From: Parapontixanthobacter sp963736595
Lineage (GTDB): Bacteria > Pseudomonadota > Alphaproteobacteria > Sphingomonadales > Sphingomonadaceae
Direction: 5' to 3'
DNA: 64,000 nt
Assembly (NCBI GenBank): GCA_963736595.1
Contig: CAVTPG010000009.1
Span: forward strand, 103,836-167,835
Shown here: positions 38,721 to 48,326 of the stretch, piece after piece
Layout of the letters: every line of letters begins with the position of its first letter
How positions within the stretch are numbered: position 1 is the first letter of the stretch
The notes under the pieces: model-generated
What the model saw: the letters and a program-made list of their open reading frames with translations, nothing else
Databases searched by the model: none
What the model was told of the DNA's origin: nothing
Made by a program: the position numbers and the translations under genes

Positions 38721-39196
38721 TGGTATCGTCCCGTGATTTTTTTGCGGGACGAGCGGCGCTATCCGCTGTTTTCATGGCAGGACTTTTGGCATCTGCGCCG
38801 GTGTCGGCGCAGCTTGCCGCCGATCGCGATGCGGGAACACTGAAATCCGATCCGGTGGTCGAGGCGGCTGCACCCGCGCAAACGACGCTTACAGAAGCGG
38901 AAGCCAAGCGGCTCGATTGCAGAACGGGACCGATCATAAAAAAGCTGGGCGAGACATGGTGGTATGTCTTTAGCTGCTCCGATGACAAATCGATGATCTT
39001 TGTCACCGACAAGCGCAATCCGGCTTATCCGTTCATCTTCTTCGCGCTGGCGCAGGAAGATCGCTACGATCTGCGCGGTGAAGGCAATGGCGACGAGGAT
39101 AAAGCCGCGCCCGCGTTCACCGATCTGGAAGGTATGACGGCGCAGCAGCTCTTTGCATGGGTCGAGGAAACGCAGAGCGTTCCCAAAGCGCAGTAG
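38720..39196 (+). CDS. Small exported hypothetical protein coupled to clpX
   Basis: 158 residues with a signal-peptide-like N terminus (AALSAVFMAGLLASAPVSAQ). A conserved-looking core follows (LDCRTGPIIKKLGETWWYVF, DDKSMIFVTDKRNPAYPFIF), with two cysteines that could form a disulfide. Its ATG shares a base with the clpX stop (TGATG), so it is translated with ClpX although probably periplasmic. No family recognised. Confidence 0.75.
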   Translation: MVSSRDFFAGRAALSAVFMAGLLASAPVSAQLAADRDAGTLKSDPVVEAAAPAQTTLTEAEAKRLDCRTGPIIKKLGETWWYVFSCSDDKSMIFVTDKRNPAYPFIFFALAQEDRYDLRGEGNGDEDKAAPAFTDLEGMTAQQLFAWVEETQSVPKAQ

Positions 39197-40165
39197 CTAG
39201 TCACAGTTCCCATCGGGCTGCGAGCAATTTTTACCGCCGGTGCGTATCTGCTCGACCTGAATGGTCGAATGCCCGATCTTGTGCTGATCTTTTAACTCCT
39301 GCGCGATGCGCGTCAGTGCCGCATCGCCGGGATGGCCGCCGGGCATGACCAGATGCGCAGTCAGCGCCGTCTCGGTCGTACTCATCGGCCAAATATGCAG
39401 ATCATGCACCGCTGTCACGCCGTCGAGACTTTCCAGAAACCCGCGCACATCCGGCTCGGAAATGGCGTTCGGCACACCCAGCAGGCCCATCGCGAGACTG
39501 TCTTTGGCCAGACCCCAAGTGCCCCACGCAATGACGGCGACGATGATGAGCGAGGTGACCGGATCGATCCAGTTCTGTCCCGTCAGCAGGATAGCCACTC
39601 CGGCGATGACGACCCCCACTGACACCAGAGCATCCGCCGCCATGTGCAGGAATGCGCCGCGAATGTTGATGTCATCCTTGCGCCCGCGCACAAATAGCAG
39701 CGCAGTGGCCGTATTGATGACGATGCCGATCCCGGCGACGATAACCATAGTCCAGCCTTCGACCGGCGCAGGCTCGTTCAGGCGATGCAAGGTTTCGAAC
39801 AGGATCGCCCCGATTGCCACCAGCAACAGCGCCGCATTGGCCAGAGCTGCCAAAATCGTCGAACTTTTGAAGCCATAAGTGAAGCGCGCCGTCGCCGGTT
39901 TTTTGGCTGCTATGCTGGCTCCCCACGCAAGCAGTAAAGCGAGTACATCGGATAGATTGTGGCCTGCATCGGCGACCAGCGCCATCGATCCCGATATAAA
40001 GCCATATGTCGCCTCAATGATGACGAACACCGTGTTAAGGACGATACCAATGGCAAAAGCGCGTCCGAAATCGGCGGGCGCATGGGAGTGACCGTGGCCG
40101 GAATGGCTATGCCCGGCGTGGTCGGAATGCCCCGTATCGCTAGTATGATCGTGAGAATGCCCCAT
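39197..40165 (-). CDS. Cation diffusion facilitator (CDF) metal efflux transporter
   Basis: 322 residues. A His-rich N terminus (alternating HSH/HDH within MGHSHDHTSDTGHSDHAGHS) precedes about six transmembrane helices and a C-terminal cytoplasmic metal-binding domain. The zinc-site motifs SMALVADAGHNLSDVLAL (helix 2) and LHMAADALVSVGV (helix 5) are present, as in ZitB/CzcD zinc exporters. Metal specificity cannot be fixed from sequence alone. ATG 40165 fits better than the TTG at 40174. It follows mtgA almost directly on the same strand. Confidence 0.93.
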   Translation of the reverse strand: MGHSHDHTSDTGHSDHAGHSHSGHGHSHAPADFGRAFAIGIVLNTVFVIIEATYGFISGSMALVADAGHNLSDVLALLLAWGASIAAKKPATARFTYGFKSSTILAALANAALLLVAIGAILFETLHRLNEPAPVEGWTMVIVAGIGIVINTATALLFVRGRKDDINIRGAFLHMAADALVSVGVVIAGVAILLTGQNWIDPVTSLIIVAVIAWGTWGLAKDSLAMGLLGVPNAISEPDVRGFLESLDGVTAVHDLHIWPMSTTETALTAHLVMPGGHPGDAALTRIAQELKDQHKIGHSTIQVEQIRTGGKNCSQPDGNCD

Positions 40166-40170
40166 AAATA

Positions 40171-40842
40171 TCAAGGATATACGCAGGCATCCAGTCCGTC
40201 ACGCGCGACGACGCCGATCCGCGCGGCGATAGTGTTGCCGTGACCGCGCAGCCAGCCTTGCGGGTTTGTAACCGAACGCTCTTTCGGTAGTGGCAAAGCG
40301 GCGGCCATGCGCGCAGACTGTAGCGGGGTGAGGCGCGCCGCCGATCGACCGAAATAACGCTGTGCGCCGGCTTCCACACCATATGTGCCGATGCCGGTCT
40401 CCGCGACGTTTACGTACATTTCCATGATGCGCCGCTTGCCCCACAGATTTTCAATGAGGAAAGTGAACCACGCTTCCGGCACCTTGCGAACATATCCGCC
40501 ACCTTGCCAGAGAAACACGTTCTTCGCTGTCTGCTGACTGATCGTGGAGCCACCACGCCGGCGCTTCCCCTCGGCATTGCTTTTGACGGCGTTCGCAATG
40601 GCTTCGGTGTCGAACCCGTCATGCGTGCAGAACTTGCCGTCTTCTGCGGCAATGACCGAGCGCACGATGTTGCGGTCGATATTGCCGAGCGGCTCCCAGT
40701 CTTTTGTGATGCCATTGCTGTCCATCAGCATGGTTGCCGTCACTGGCGTCGGGACGAAGCGAAGGATAATGACCAGCGCCAAGCTTAGAACGACGAAGCC
40801 GATTATAAGTTTGGCAAAGAAAAGTGAGAGGCGGCGGATCAT
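40171..40842 (-). CDS. mtgA: Monofunctional peptidoglycan transglycosylase MtgA
   Basis: GT51 glycosyltransferase of 223 residues that polymerises lipid II glycan chains at the inner membrane. One N-terminal transmembrane helix (IIGFVVLSLALVIIL) precedes the catalytic Glu in SVIAAEDGKFCTHDGFD. The motifs RRGGSTISQQTAKN, the second Glu region RIMEMYVNVAETG, and GVEAGAQRYFG follow. No transpeptidase domain is attached. A terminator separates it from rpoH upstream. Confidence 0.95.
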   Translation of the reverse strand: MIRRLSLFFAKLIIGFVVLSLALVIILRFVPTPVTATMLMDSNGITKDWEPLGNIDRNIVRSVIAAEDGKFCTHDGFDTEAIANAVKSNAEGKRRRGGSTISQQTAKNVFLWQGGGYVRKVPEAWFTFLIENLWGKRRIMEMYVNVAETGIGTYGVEAGAQRYFGRSAARLTPLQSARMAAALPLPKERSVTNPQGWLRGHGNTIAARIGVVARDGLDACVYP

Positions 40843-40861
40843 GGCTGCTCTCCCATAAACG

Positions 40862-40894
40862 AAAAAGGCGCGACAGGAAGAACCTATCGCGCCC
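40862..40894 (-). terminator. Rho-independent terminator after rpoH
   Basis: On the minus strand GGCGCGATAGG pairs with CCTGTCGCGCC around a TTCTT loop and is followed by five T residues. It lies between the rpoH stop and mtgA. Confidence 0.92.
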
Positions 40895-40915
40895 GATTAA
40901 TTCGGATTTCTACTT

Positions 40916-41821
40916 TTATGCGGCAGTCGGCATCAACCGCTCACCGGCAATCCGCTGCATCGCTTTTTGCAGCTTTTCAAATGCGCGCACTTCGATCTGA
41001 CGAATACGCTCACGCGACACTTCGTAAACCTGGCTCAATTGCTCCAAGGTTTGCGGGTTTTCCGTCAAGCGGCGCTCTGTCAGGATATGCTGCTCACGCT
41101 CGTTCAATGCGCCCATCGCTTCGCCCAACATCTCGCTGCGGACTTGTTTTTCCTGCGCATTGGCAACTGTTTCGTCCTGCAATGGACGGTCATCAGTGAG
41201 CCAGTCCTGCCATTGCCCGCCGCCTTCGTCATCGCCGCGCATTTGCACGTTAAGGGACGCATCGCCGCCCATCATCATGCGGCGGTTCATGTTTATGACT
41301 TCCTGCTCCGGCACACCGAGATCGGTCGCAATCTTGTGCAGATCATCGGGACGCAAATCGCTGTCTTCGTAAGCATCGAGCTGCTTTTTCATGCGGCGCA
41401 GATTGAAGAACAGCTTCTTTTGCGCGGCGGTCGTGCCCATTTTGACAAGGCTCCACGAGCGCAGGATGAATTCTTGCATGGAGGCCTTGATCCACCACAT
41501 CGCGTACGTGGCGAGGCGAAAGCCGCGATCGGGCTCGAATTTCTTGACGCCTTGCATCAACCCGACATTCCCTTCGGAAATCAGGTCGGATACCGGCAAG
41601 CCGTAACCGCGATAGCCCATCGCGATTTTCGCAACGAGCCGCAGATGGCTGGTCACTAGCTGCGCGGCCGCTTCGGGGTCTTCATGTTCGGCATAGCGTT
41701 TGGCGAGCATATATTCTTGCTCCGCCGTCAAAACCGGAAATTTCTTGATCTCGCCAAGATAGCGATTGAGGCTCTGTTCGCCACTCAATGCCGGAACCGA
41801 TGGTGTTTTACTCTTACTCAC
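40916..41821 (-). CDS. rpoH: RNA polymerase heat-shock sigma factor RpoH (sigma-32)
   Basis: 301 residues. Region 2 contains QLVTSHLRLVAKIAMGYRGY and the -10 recognition segment RLATYAMWWIKASMQEFIL. The sigma-32-specific RpoH box is visible as AQKKLFFNLRRMKKQ. Region 4 has the helix-turn-helix TLEQLSQVYEVSRERIRQIE. These separate it from the primary sigma factor RpoD. Alphaproteobacteria may have more than one RpoH; this is the canonical-looking form. Confidence 0.96.
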   Translation of the reverse strand: MSKSKTPSVPALSGEQSLNRYLGEIKKFPVLTAEQEYMLAKRYAEHEDPEAAAQLVTSHLRLVAKIAMGYRGYGLPVSDLISEGNVGLMQGVKKFEPDRGFRLATYAMWWIKASMQEFILRSWSLVKMGTTAAQKKLFFNLRRMKKQLDAYEDSDLRPDDLHKIATDLGVPEQEVINMNRRMMMGGDASLNVQMRGDDEGGGQWQDWLTDDRPLQDETVANAQEKQVRSEMLGEAMGALNEREQHILTERRLTENPQTLEQLSQVYEVSRERIRQIEVRAFEKLQKAMQRIAGERLMPTAA

Positions 41822-41947
41822 GTATTCCCTAACCTTTCTTAGTGCCAGCCTTCGATTATATCGGACCCTTGATAGGCATCCGTCGGGTGAGGCCGCTGAA
41901 TTACATATAGACGAAAACTCACAAAATTGCAGTTACTTTTGTCGATT

Positions 41948-42895
41948 TCAACGAGTGGTTTCGTCGATAAGTTCCTGTAAATCGTGCGGCAACTCGGCCT
42001 GAAATTGGTGCAATTCGCCGGTGACGGGATGGGTGAAGCCCAACTCCGCTGCGTGCAGCGCCTGGCGCGCAAAGCGCAAGTCCTTCAAAAGCTGACGCAT
42101 TTTCGTCGGCGTTCGGCCATATGTCTGGTCTCCTAATAGCGGATGACCAATTGACGCACAGTGAACGCGGATCTGGTGCGTTCTACCTGTTTCGAGGCGA
42201 CACTGGATTAACGAACACCCGTTAAGCGCCCGGCGTGTTTCGTAATGGGTCACTGCGTGTTTGCCGCGCTTGGCGTGTTCCTGCAGCACCGCCATTTTCT
42301 TGCGGTCGGTGGCGGATCGCCCGATCCGAGTGGAAATAGTGCCGCGTGGCGGGTTCGGACGCCCGACGCAGACGGCGAGATAGCGGCGCTGGATTGAATG
42401 ATCGGCAAATTGCTTGGCCAGCCCGGTATGGGCCGCATCGGATTTTGCGACCACCAGCAGGCCGGATGTGTCCTTGTCGATGCGATGGACGATGCCGGGG
42501 CGGGCTGCCCCGCCGATGCCTGACAGCTGCCCGGCGCAATGGTGCAGCAGCGCGTTGACCAGCGTATTCTCGTAATTTCCGGCAGCTGGGTGGACGACCA
42601 TGCCCGCCGGTTTGTTGACCACAATTAGGTCATCGTCTTCGAACACAATGTCGAGTGGAATATCCTGCGCTTTGGCGGCGATTTCAACAGGTGGCGGCAC
42701 TGTGATGGAAAAGTCGCCGGGTTGCGCGAGCTTTGCCGACGCACTTGTCACAAGTTGGCCCGACACCAACACGGCATCATCCGCCATCAGTGCCTTTACC
42801 CGTTCGCGTGACAGGCCCGAAGCCTCGGCCAGCGCCTTGTCCAGCCTGACGCCCGTTTGTTCCAATTGCCCGGTAATGACTTTGCTCTCGCTCAT
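41948..42895 (-). CDS. rluD: 23S rRNA pseudouridine synthase RluD-type
   Basis: 315 residues. An N-terminal S4-like domain (GVRLDKALAEASGLSRERVK) precedes the RluA-family catalytic core. The catalytic Asp is in GIVHRIDKDTSGLLVVAKS, and ETGRTHQIRVH is in the C-terminal part. It likely modifies helix 69 uridines of 23S rRNA. The start at 42895 is used; ATG 42907 is possible but would leave only 5 bp to the divergent JAMM gene. Confidence 0.93.
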   Translation of the reverse strand: MSESKVITGQLEQTGVRLDKALAEASGLSRERVKALMADDAVLVSGQLVTSASAKLAQPGDFSITVPPPVEIAAKAQDIPLDIVFEDDDLIVVNKPAGMVVHPAAGNYENTLVNALLHHCAGQLSGIGGAARPGIVHRIDKDTSGLLVVAKSDAAHTGLAKQFADHSIQRRYLAVCVGRPNPPRGTISTRIGRSATDRKKMAVLQEHAKRGKHAVTHYETRRALNGCSLIQCRLETGRTHQIRVHCASIGHPLLGDQTYGRTPTKMRQLLKDLRFARQALHAAELGFTHPVTGELHQFQAELPHDLQELIDETTR

Positions 42896-42912
42896 GGCTA
42901 CGGGCATGGTCG

Positions 42913-43308
42913 ATGGACGTGCATATCTCAACCTCTCTGATCGCGGCTCTAGTGACAGCAGCGGCAAAAGCGCATCCCGATGAAGCTTGCGGCTTGTTGC
43001 TAGGCGAGGGCGCGAACATCACCGCAGTGCAGCCTGCGCGCAATGTCCATGCTACTCCACAAACGCACTTCGCGATCGATCCCCAATCCTTGATTGATGC
43101 GCATCGTGCGGCGCGGGATGGCGGGCCACAGGTTCTGGGCTATTACCATTCGCATCCCAATGGCCGCATAGAGCCATCCGCAACCGATCGCGCCATGTCA
43201 TCTGGCACGGGCGAAATATGGGCGATCGTCGCGGCCAGCGATATCAGGTTCTGGCGCGACGACAAAACGCGCTTCACGCCGCTTTCATTCGCAGCGCATC
43301 CTAGCTAA
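42913..43308 (+). CDS. JAMM/Mov34 (MPN+) metalloprotease, stand-alone
   Basis: 131 residues with the full zinc-isopeptidase motif: Glu24 in HPDEACGLLLG, then His79-Ser-His81, Ser89 and Asp92 (HSHPNGRIEPSATD). Bacterial stand-alone JAMM proteins often process ubiquitin-like sulfur carriers or remain unassigned. No ThiS/MoaD-like or E1-like gene is in this neighbourhood, so the substrate is open. The start codon is only 17 bp from that of the divergent rluD, leaving no room for two separate promoters between them. Confidence 0.9.
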   Translation: MDVHISTSLIAALVTAAAKAHPDEACGLLLGEGANITAVQPARNVHATPQTHFAIDPQSLIDAHRAARDGGPQVLGYYHSHPNGRIEPSATDRAMSSGTGEIWAIVAASDIRFWRDDKTRFTPLSFAAHPS

Positions 43309-43354
43309 GAGCAGCACTCGCATACCCAATCGCACTCCCTGTTCCGGATATTTC

Positions 43355-44014
43355 ATGAGCCAGAATACTTCCCTCGATCTTGCCAGCCTGATGTGTTCGC
43401 GTCTGTGCCACGATTTGCTCAGCCCGGTCGGCGCTATGAGCAATGGGCTTGAGCTGCTGGCTGAAGAGCAAGATCCGGATATGCGGGAGAAGTGCCTGGA
43501 ATTGCTCGATCAAAGCGCGAAAATCAGCACCGATAAGCTCAAATTTTTCCGATTGGCGTTTGGTGCAGCTGGTGGCTACGGCGAGGCCGTTCCAGTCGAA
43601 GAACCGCGCGATTTGATCGAAGCATTGGCCAGTAACAATTCGCGGATTACGCTGAATTGGGCATTGGCCGAAAAAACCCTGCCCAAGCCTGCGGTCAAAG
43701 TGATGCTAAACTTCGCGCAGATCGCAATCGATGCGCTGATCCGTGGCGGCACGCTGGATATCGGGGCGGAAAGCCGCGATGGCGCAACCGAAATCGTTGT
43801 CAGGGCCAGCGGCGACAAGATCGCGTTCGACGACAATATCGGCAAGGCGCTGGATGGTTCGATGACGGCGGAAGATCTCTCCAGCCGGACCGCAGCCGCT
43901 TACATGATCGCGCAATTGGCGGAAAGCCAAGGCGGCGGATTGCAATTCAAGCGCGATCCCGGTGCGCTGGTGCTGGGCGCGGTATTGCCCGAACCTGAAG
44001 GCATGATCGGGTGA
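43355..44014 (+). CDS. chpT: Histidine phosphotransferase ChpT
   Basis: 219 residues. The phosphorylatable His19 lies in MCSRLCHDLLSPVGAMSNGL, the helical-bundle signature of ChpT. A degenerate HATPase-like C-terminal domain lacks the ATP-binding G boxes. ChpT passes phosphate from CckA to CtrA and CpdR, controlling the alphaproteobacterial cell cycle and, in sphingomonads, motility and competence. The stop overlaps the next gene as GTGA, tying ChpT production to a cell-wall hydrolase. Confidence 0.92.
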   Translation: MSQNTSLDLASLMCSRLCHDLLSPVGAMSNGLELLAEEQDPDMREKCLELLDQSAKISTDKLKFFRLAFGAAGGYGEAVPVEEPRDLIEALASNNSRITLNWALAEKTLPKPAVKVMLNFAQIAIDALIRGGTLDIGAESRDGATEIVVRASGDKIAFDDNIGKALDGSMTAEDLSSRTAAAYMIAQLAESQGGGLQFKRDPGALVLGAVLPEPEGMIG

Positions 44015-44766
44015 GCGGAACCGCTGAATCCGGCGAGTTTGGCGCAGGCCTGCCGCTCAGCCAAGACGAACTTGTGGATCGCGAAGTCATGTCGCCCAAT
44101 TGCGACGAGCGCTCGCTGCCGATCACTATGGTCGTAATCCACTATACCGAGATGAAGGATAAGGGCTTCGCGATCGAGCGGCTGTGCGATCCTGAAGCCA
44201 AGGTCAGCGCGCATTATCTGATCGGCGAGATGGGTGAAGTCGTGCGATTGGTGCCCGAAGAAAAGCGCGCGTGGCACGCGGGACAATCTTATTGGCGCGG
44301 CCACAAAGACGTCAATTCGGCGAGCATCGGCATCGAACTCGATCACCCCGGACACAAATACGGTTATCGCGAATTTAATGACGCGCAGTTCGAGGCTTTG
44401 GTCCCGCTCGTCGCGCGAATCGTCAAACGCTACGGCATTCCCCGCGCCAATGTTATCGGCCATTCCGATGTCGCTCCGGCGCGAAAAATTGATCCCGGTG
44501 AACTGTTTCCGTGGGACCGTCTCGCCGAATACGGGCTGACTTTGCCGCGCCCTGAGAAGCTGGAACTGGGTGATCCGTTCGACAATGACGGCTCTTTTTA
44601 CCTGGCTTTAGAACGGTTTGGCTATGATGTGACCGATGGGCGCAAGGCCGTCGAAGCGTTTCAGCGGCGCTGGCGTCCGGAAAAGATCGATGGCGAGATC
44701 GACGGACAAATTCGCGCGATCTTGTTCCAATTGCTCTTGGATCGTGACGCGGGACGGACTAGATAG
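44011..44766 (+). CDS. N-acetylmuramoyl-L-alanine amidase (Amidase_2 with peptidoglycan-binding domain)
   Basis: 251 residues. The zinc-amidase core has MVVIHYTEM (first zinc His), SAHYLIGEMGEVVRLV, AWHAGQSYW, SIGIELDHPGH and the second His/Asp site IGHSDVAPARKIDPG. A C-terminal PG_binding_1-like domain follows (FDNDGSFYLALERFGYDV). It resembles the AmiD type that recycles anhydromuropeptides. No signal peptide is seen, so a cytoplasmic or leaderless role is possible. GTG 44011 is the start, coupled to chpT. Confidence 0.92.
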   Translation: MSGTAESGEFGAGLPLSQDELVDREVMSPNCDERSLPITMVVIHYTEMKDKGFAIERLCDPEAKVSAHYLIGEMGEVVRLVPEEKRAWHAGQSYWRGHKDVNSASIGIELDHPGHKYGYREFNDAQFEALVPLVARIVKRYGIPRANVIGHSDVAPARKIDPGELFPWDRLAEYGLTLPRPEKLELGDPFDNDGSFYLALERFGYDVTDGRKAVEAFQRRWRPEKIDGEIDGQIRAILFQLLLDRDAGRTR

Positions 44767-44770
44767 GCAT

Positions 44771-45212
<442 letters not shown>

Positions 45213-45408
45213 ATTTAACTGTCTGTAAGATAAGGGTTTTGTGGCCAAATCGCAGGCTCGCAGAAAAGTGTCCACAAACGCACCGAAACGACCCATAGGG
45301 CGACTGAGCGCGCTAGAAACGCGCAAAACACGGACCTGAAGCGTGCTGCCGCGCAATTCCAATAAAGCTCGCGCGGAACGAACCGTCTGCATTTGGACTT
45401 AGTCAAAT

Positions 45409-46200
45409 ATGAGTATTCCTTTATCCAATCCGCGATCGATGTTGCAACGTCTTGCCGTCATCGTGGCCGTCATCATCCAGATCGGATCGACCGCATTGCC
45501 CGCGCTTGGATTCGGTGAGCCAATCGGCAGCCGGTCGGACAGCATCCGCACCTTCATTACCCCAGCAGGCGCAGCGTTTTCGATCTGGGGCTTTCTTTAC
45601 CTTGGCGCGGCTGTGTTCTCGATCTGGCAAGCGTTGCCGCAGCAAAAGCACAATGCCTTGCTCGACCGGATCGCATGGCCTGCCGCCGGGGCATTCTTCG
45701 GCAACGGCATTTGGGCGCTTTATACGCAATTCGCCAATCTGACGATATTCTCCGCGCTCATCATCCTGTTCAATCTGTTTTGCATCATGCTGGTGCTGCG
45801 CGCATTCGTTCAGCTTGAGCGACCGTTCACTCTGGCTGAGAAATTGGTGGCAGTCCTGCCGCAATCCTCGCTCGCTGCATGGCTGACGGCGGCGAGCATC
45901 GTCAACATTACCGCCGCGCTGAAATATCATGGGTTCACCGTGCCGCCGGAGACGGGCGCACTCTTGACCGCAGCAGTGCTGATCGTGGGCGGGATCGTCG
46001 CCGCGCTGGTGGTCTATCGCAGTCGCGGCAATCTTTGGTATGCCCTCACATTCCTGTGGGCGCTATTATGGATTTACCTTAAAGGCGGGCAGCAGTTCAG
46101 CGCAATCGCGATTGCGTGTCTGGTCGCGGCAGCAATGGTCGCATTCGCCACCGCCGCCGCTTTAAGACTTCCGCAAAATCGCCGTCATTGGTTCGGCTGA
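45409..46200 (+). CDS. TspO/MBR-like tryptophan-rich multi-pass membrane protein
   Basis: 263 residues with about seven or eight hydrophobic helices. The layout is unlike the compact 160-residue bacterial TspO but resembles longer tryptophan-rich TspO/MBR relatives: ITPAGAAFSIWGFLYLGAAVF, FGNGIWALYTQFANL, SSLAAWLTAASIVNITAALKYH and LWYALTFLWALLWIYL carry the Trp/Asn pattern. The family call is moderate. Function unknown; tetrapyrrole binding is only a family-level possibility. Confidence 0.65.
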   Translation: MSIPLSNPRSMLQRLAVIVAVIIQIGSTALPALGFGEPIGSRSDSIRTFITPAGAAFSIWGFLYLGAAVFSIWQALPQQKHNALLDRIAWPAAGAFFGNGIWALYTQFANLTIFSALIILFNLFCIMLVLRAFVQLERPFTLAEKLVAVLPQSSLAAWLTAASIVNITAALKYHGFTVPPETGALLTAAVLIVGGIVAALVVYRSRGNLWYALTFLWALLWIYLKGGQQFSAIAIACLVAAAMVAFATAAALRLPQNRRHWFG

Positions 46201-46212
46201 CGCAAGAACGCT

Positions 46213-47523
46213 TCAGGCGCGACCAACGCTGGTATAAGCAAAGCCCAATTCCCGGATTTCTTCCGGATTATAGACATTGCGCAGATCGACGATGATCGGC
46301 GATTTCAAGCCGGACTTGACCCGGTCCATGTCGAGCGCACGGAACGCATCCCATTCGGTTACGATGACCGCAGCATCGGCCCCTTCGATCGCTTCGTATG
46401 TCCCGGCAACCATCTCGACATCGGGCATCAACGGTGCCGCCAGCTCCATGCCTTCGGGATCGTAGGCTTTCACCTTCACCCCGGCATCATGCAGCGTTTG
46501 CGCCACGGCAATCGCGGGCGAATCGCGCATATCGTCGGTGTTCGGCTTGAACGTCAGGCCGAGCATCGCGACGGTTTTCCCGCGCGCCTTTTCTACGCCG
46601 CCAAGAGCATCGACGACCTTGCGGCCCATCGCGCGCTTGCGACTGTCATTTACTTTCACCACCGCTTCGATGATGCGCGTCGGGCTGTCGTAATCCTCGG
46701 ACGTTTTCAGCAATGCCAGCGTGTCTTTGGGGAAACATGACCCGCCATAGCCTGGACCTGCGTGCAGGAATTTCGAGCCGATCCGGCCATCCATGCCGAT
46801 GCCGCGACTGACATCCTGCACATTCGCGCCGACTTTCTCGCACAGATCGGCCATCTCGTTGATGAAAGTGATCTTGGTCGCAAGGAAAGCGTTGGCTGCA
46901 TATTTGATCAGCTCTGCCGAACGGCGCGAGGTGAACAGGATGGGCAATTCGTTGATGAACAGCGGGCGATAGACTTGCGTCATGATGTCGCGGCCAAACT
47001 CGTTGTCTGTCCCGATCACAATCCGGTCCGGGCGTTTAAAGTCCCCGATGGCTGCACCTTCGCGCAGGAATTCCGGGTTGGAGACAACGGCAAAGCGATG
47101 CTTCGTACCGCTTTCTTTCAGAATGCGCTCGACTTCGTCTCCGGTTCCAACCGGAACGGTCGATTTGGTAACGATGACCGCGTCATTCGATAGCGCCGCG
47201 CCAACTTCACGCGCGACCGCGTGGACATATTGCAGGTCGGCATGGCCATCACCGCGGCGGCTTGGTGTGCCGACAGCAATGAAAATCGCGCTCGCACCCT
47301 TGATCGCTTCGGCAAGATCGGTGCTGAAGGTCAGGCGACCCGCTTTGACGTTGGTTTCGACCAGCGCATCAAGGCCCGGTTCGAAAATCGGCATGATATT
47401 GTCATGCAGCCGGTCGATCTTGCTCTGATCTTTGTCGATGCAGACCACATCATGTCCGAAATCGGCAAAACACGCGCCCGACACCAGGCCGACATAGCCC
47501 GATCCCACCATTGCAATTTTCAT
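46213..47523 (-). CDS. ugd: UDP-glucose 6-dehydrogenase
   Basis: 436 residues. It oxidises UDP-glucose to UDP-glucuronate for exopolysaccharide or lipid decoration. The NAD-binding motif MVGSGYVGLVSGACFADFGH is at the N terminus. The catalytic Cys lies in GPGYGGSCFPKDT, and the C-terminal domain has LTFKPNTDDMRDSPA. The start overlaps the upstream phosphatase stop as ATGA. No other sugar-nucleotide gene is adjacent. Confidence 0.96.
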   Translation of the reverse strand: MKIAMVGSGYVGLVSGACFADFGHDVVCIDKDQSKIDRLHDNIMPIFEPGLDALVETNVKAGRLTFSTDLAEAIKGASAIFIAVGTPSRRGDGHADLQYVHAVAREVGAALSNDAVIVTKSTVPVGTGDEVERILKESGTKHRFAVVSNPEFLREGAAIGDFKRPDRIVIGTDNEFGRDIMTQVYRPLFINELPILFTSRRSAELIKYAANAFLATKITFINEMADLCEKVGANVQDVSRGIGMDGRIGSKFLHAGPGYGGSCFPKDTLALLKTSEDYDSPTRIIEAVVKVNDSRKRAMGRKVVDALGGVEKARGKTVAMLGLTFKPNTDDMRDSPAIAVAQTLHDAGVKVKAYDPEGMELAAPLMPDVEMVAGTYEAIEGADAAVIVTEWDAFRALDMDRVKSGLKSPIIVDLRNVYNPEEIRELGFAYTSVGRA

Positions 47524-48326
47524 GTTGCGTAATCCACTTTCTCGATTGCTATACGGCCGTCTTTCTCGACCGTCTGAATGTACCGTCTTGAACTTCCTTC
47601 GAGGACCAGCGCCGTCAGGCGGCCCGAGCGATACGCTCCGGTATCCACGCCGATGCGCGTTCCGCAGTCGACCACCTCGTCGAAAATCGTGTGACCGTGA
47701 ACGATCACATGGGACAGATATCCCTCATGGCTTAAAAAACGGTCACGAATCCACAACAAATCTTTCCGCCGTTGTTCGTCGATGGCCCGATTTGGGTCAA
47801 TTCCGGCATGGACGAAGGCATAATCGCCCGCGAGGATAATCTCTTCGAAACCTTCAAGAAATTCGCGGTGAGCCTTGGGTACGACCCAGTCCATCACGTC
47901 CTGCAATTCCTGCATACTCAGCGTGTTGTAGCGTTTGCGGTCGAAGCCGTAAGACAGGATCGTTTCGCGCCCGCCATGCTTCACGAAATGGCGCAGAACC
48001 TCGACATCGGTAAAGGAATCGAGGAACATTTCCTCGTGATTTCCGGCAAGGCAGCGCACTTTGCGTTGGGCCTGCCATTCCATCGCATGGGTGATGACTT
48101 GCGCGCTTTCGGGGCCGCGATCGACCAGATCGCCGAGCAATACCATCGTCGTGTCGGCAGGATCGCTATGTGCGTCATCCTCTTCAATCGCCGCCGTCAG
48201 TGCTTTGAACAAATCCGCGCGGCCATGAATATCGCCGATGACATAGTACCGCTCTCCGTCCGGAACGCGCGGTTCGGCGGGCTGTGCGGCCTTGGTGCCG
48301 AAGATTTTACGAAGCGACTGGAACAT
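47520..48326 (-). CDS. Calcineurin-like metallophosphatase
   Basis: 268 residues. The metallophosphoesterase motifs occur in order: GDIHGR (31-36), GDLVDRGPES, GNHEEM, then downstream His residues in FVHAG and VIVHGHT. This matches the serine/threonine phosphatase-like bacterial group (lambda PPase type). ATG 48326 (MFQSLRKIFG) is favoured over the upstream start at 48371. The close coupling to ugd suggests a link to polysaccharide metabolism, but the substrate is unknown. Confidence 0.88.
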   Translation of the reverse strand: MFQSLRKIFGTKAAQPAEPRVPDGERYYVIGDIHGRADLFKALTAAIEEDDAHSDPADTTMVLLGDLVDRGPESAQVITHAMEWQAQRKVRCLAGNHEEMFLDSFTDVEVLRHFVKHGGRETILSYGFDRKRYNTLSMQELQDVMDWVVPKAHREFLEGFEEIILAGDYAFVHAGIDPNRAIDEQRRKDLLWIRDRFLSHEGYLSHVIVHGHTIFDEVVDCGTRIGVDTGAYRSGRLTALVLEGSSRRYIQTVEKDGRIAIEKVDYAT

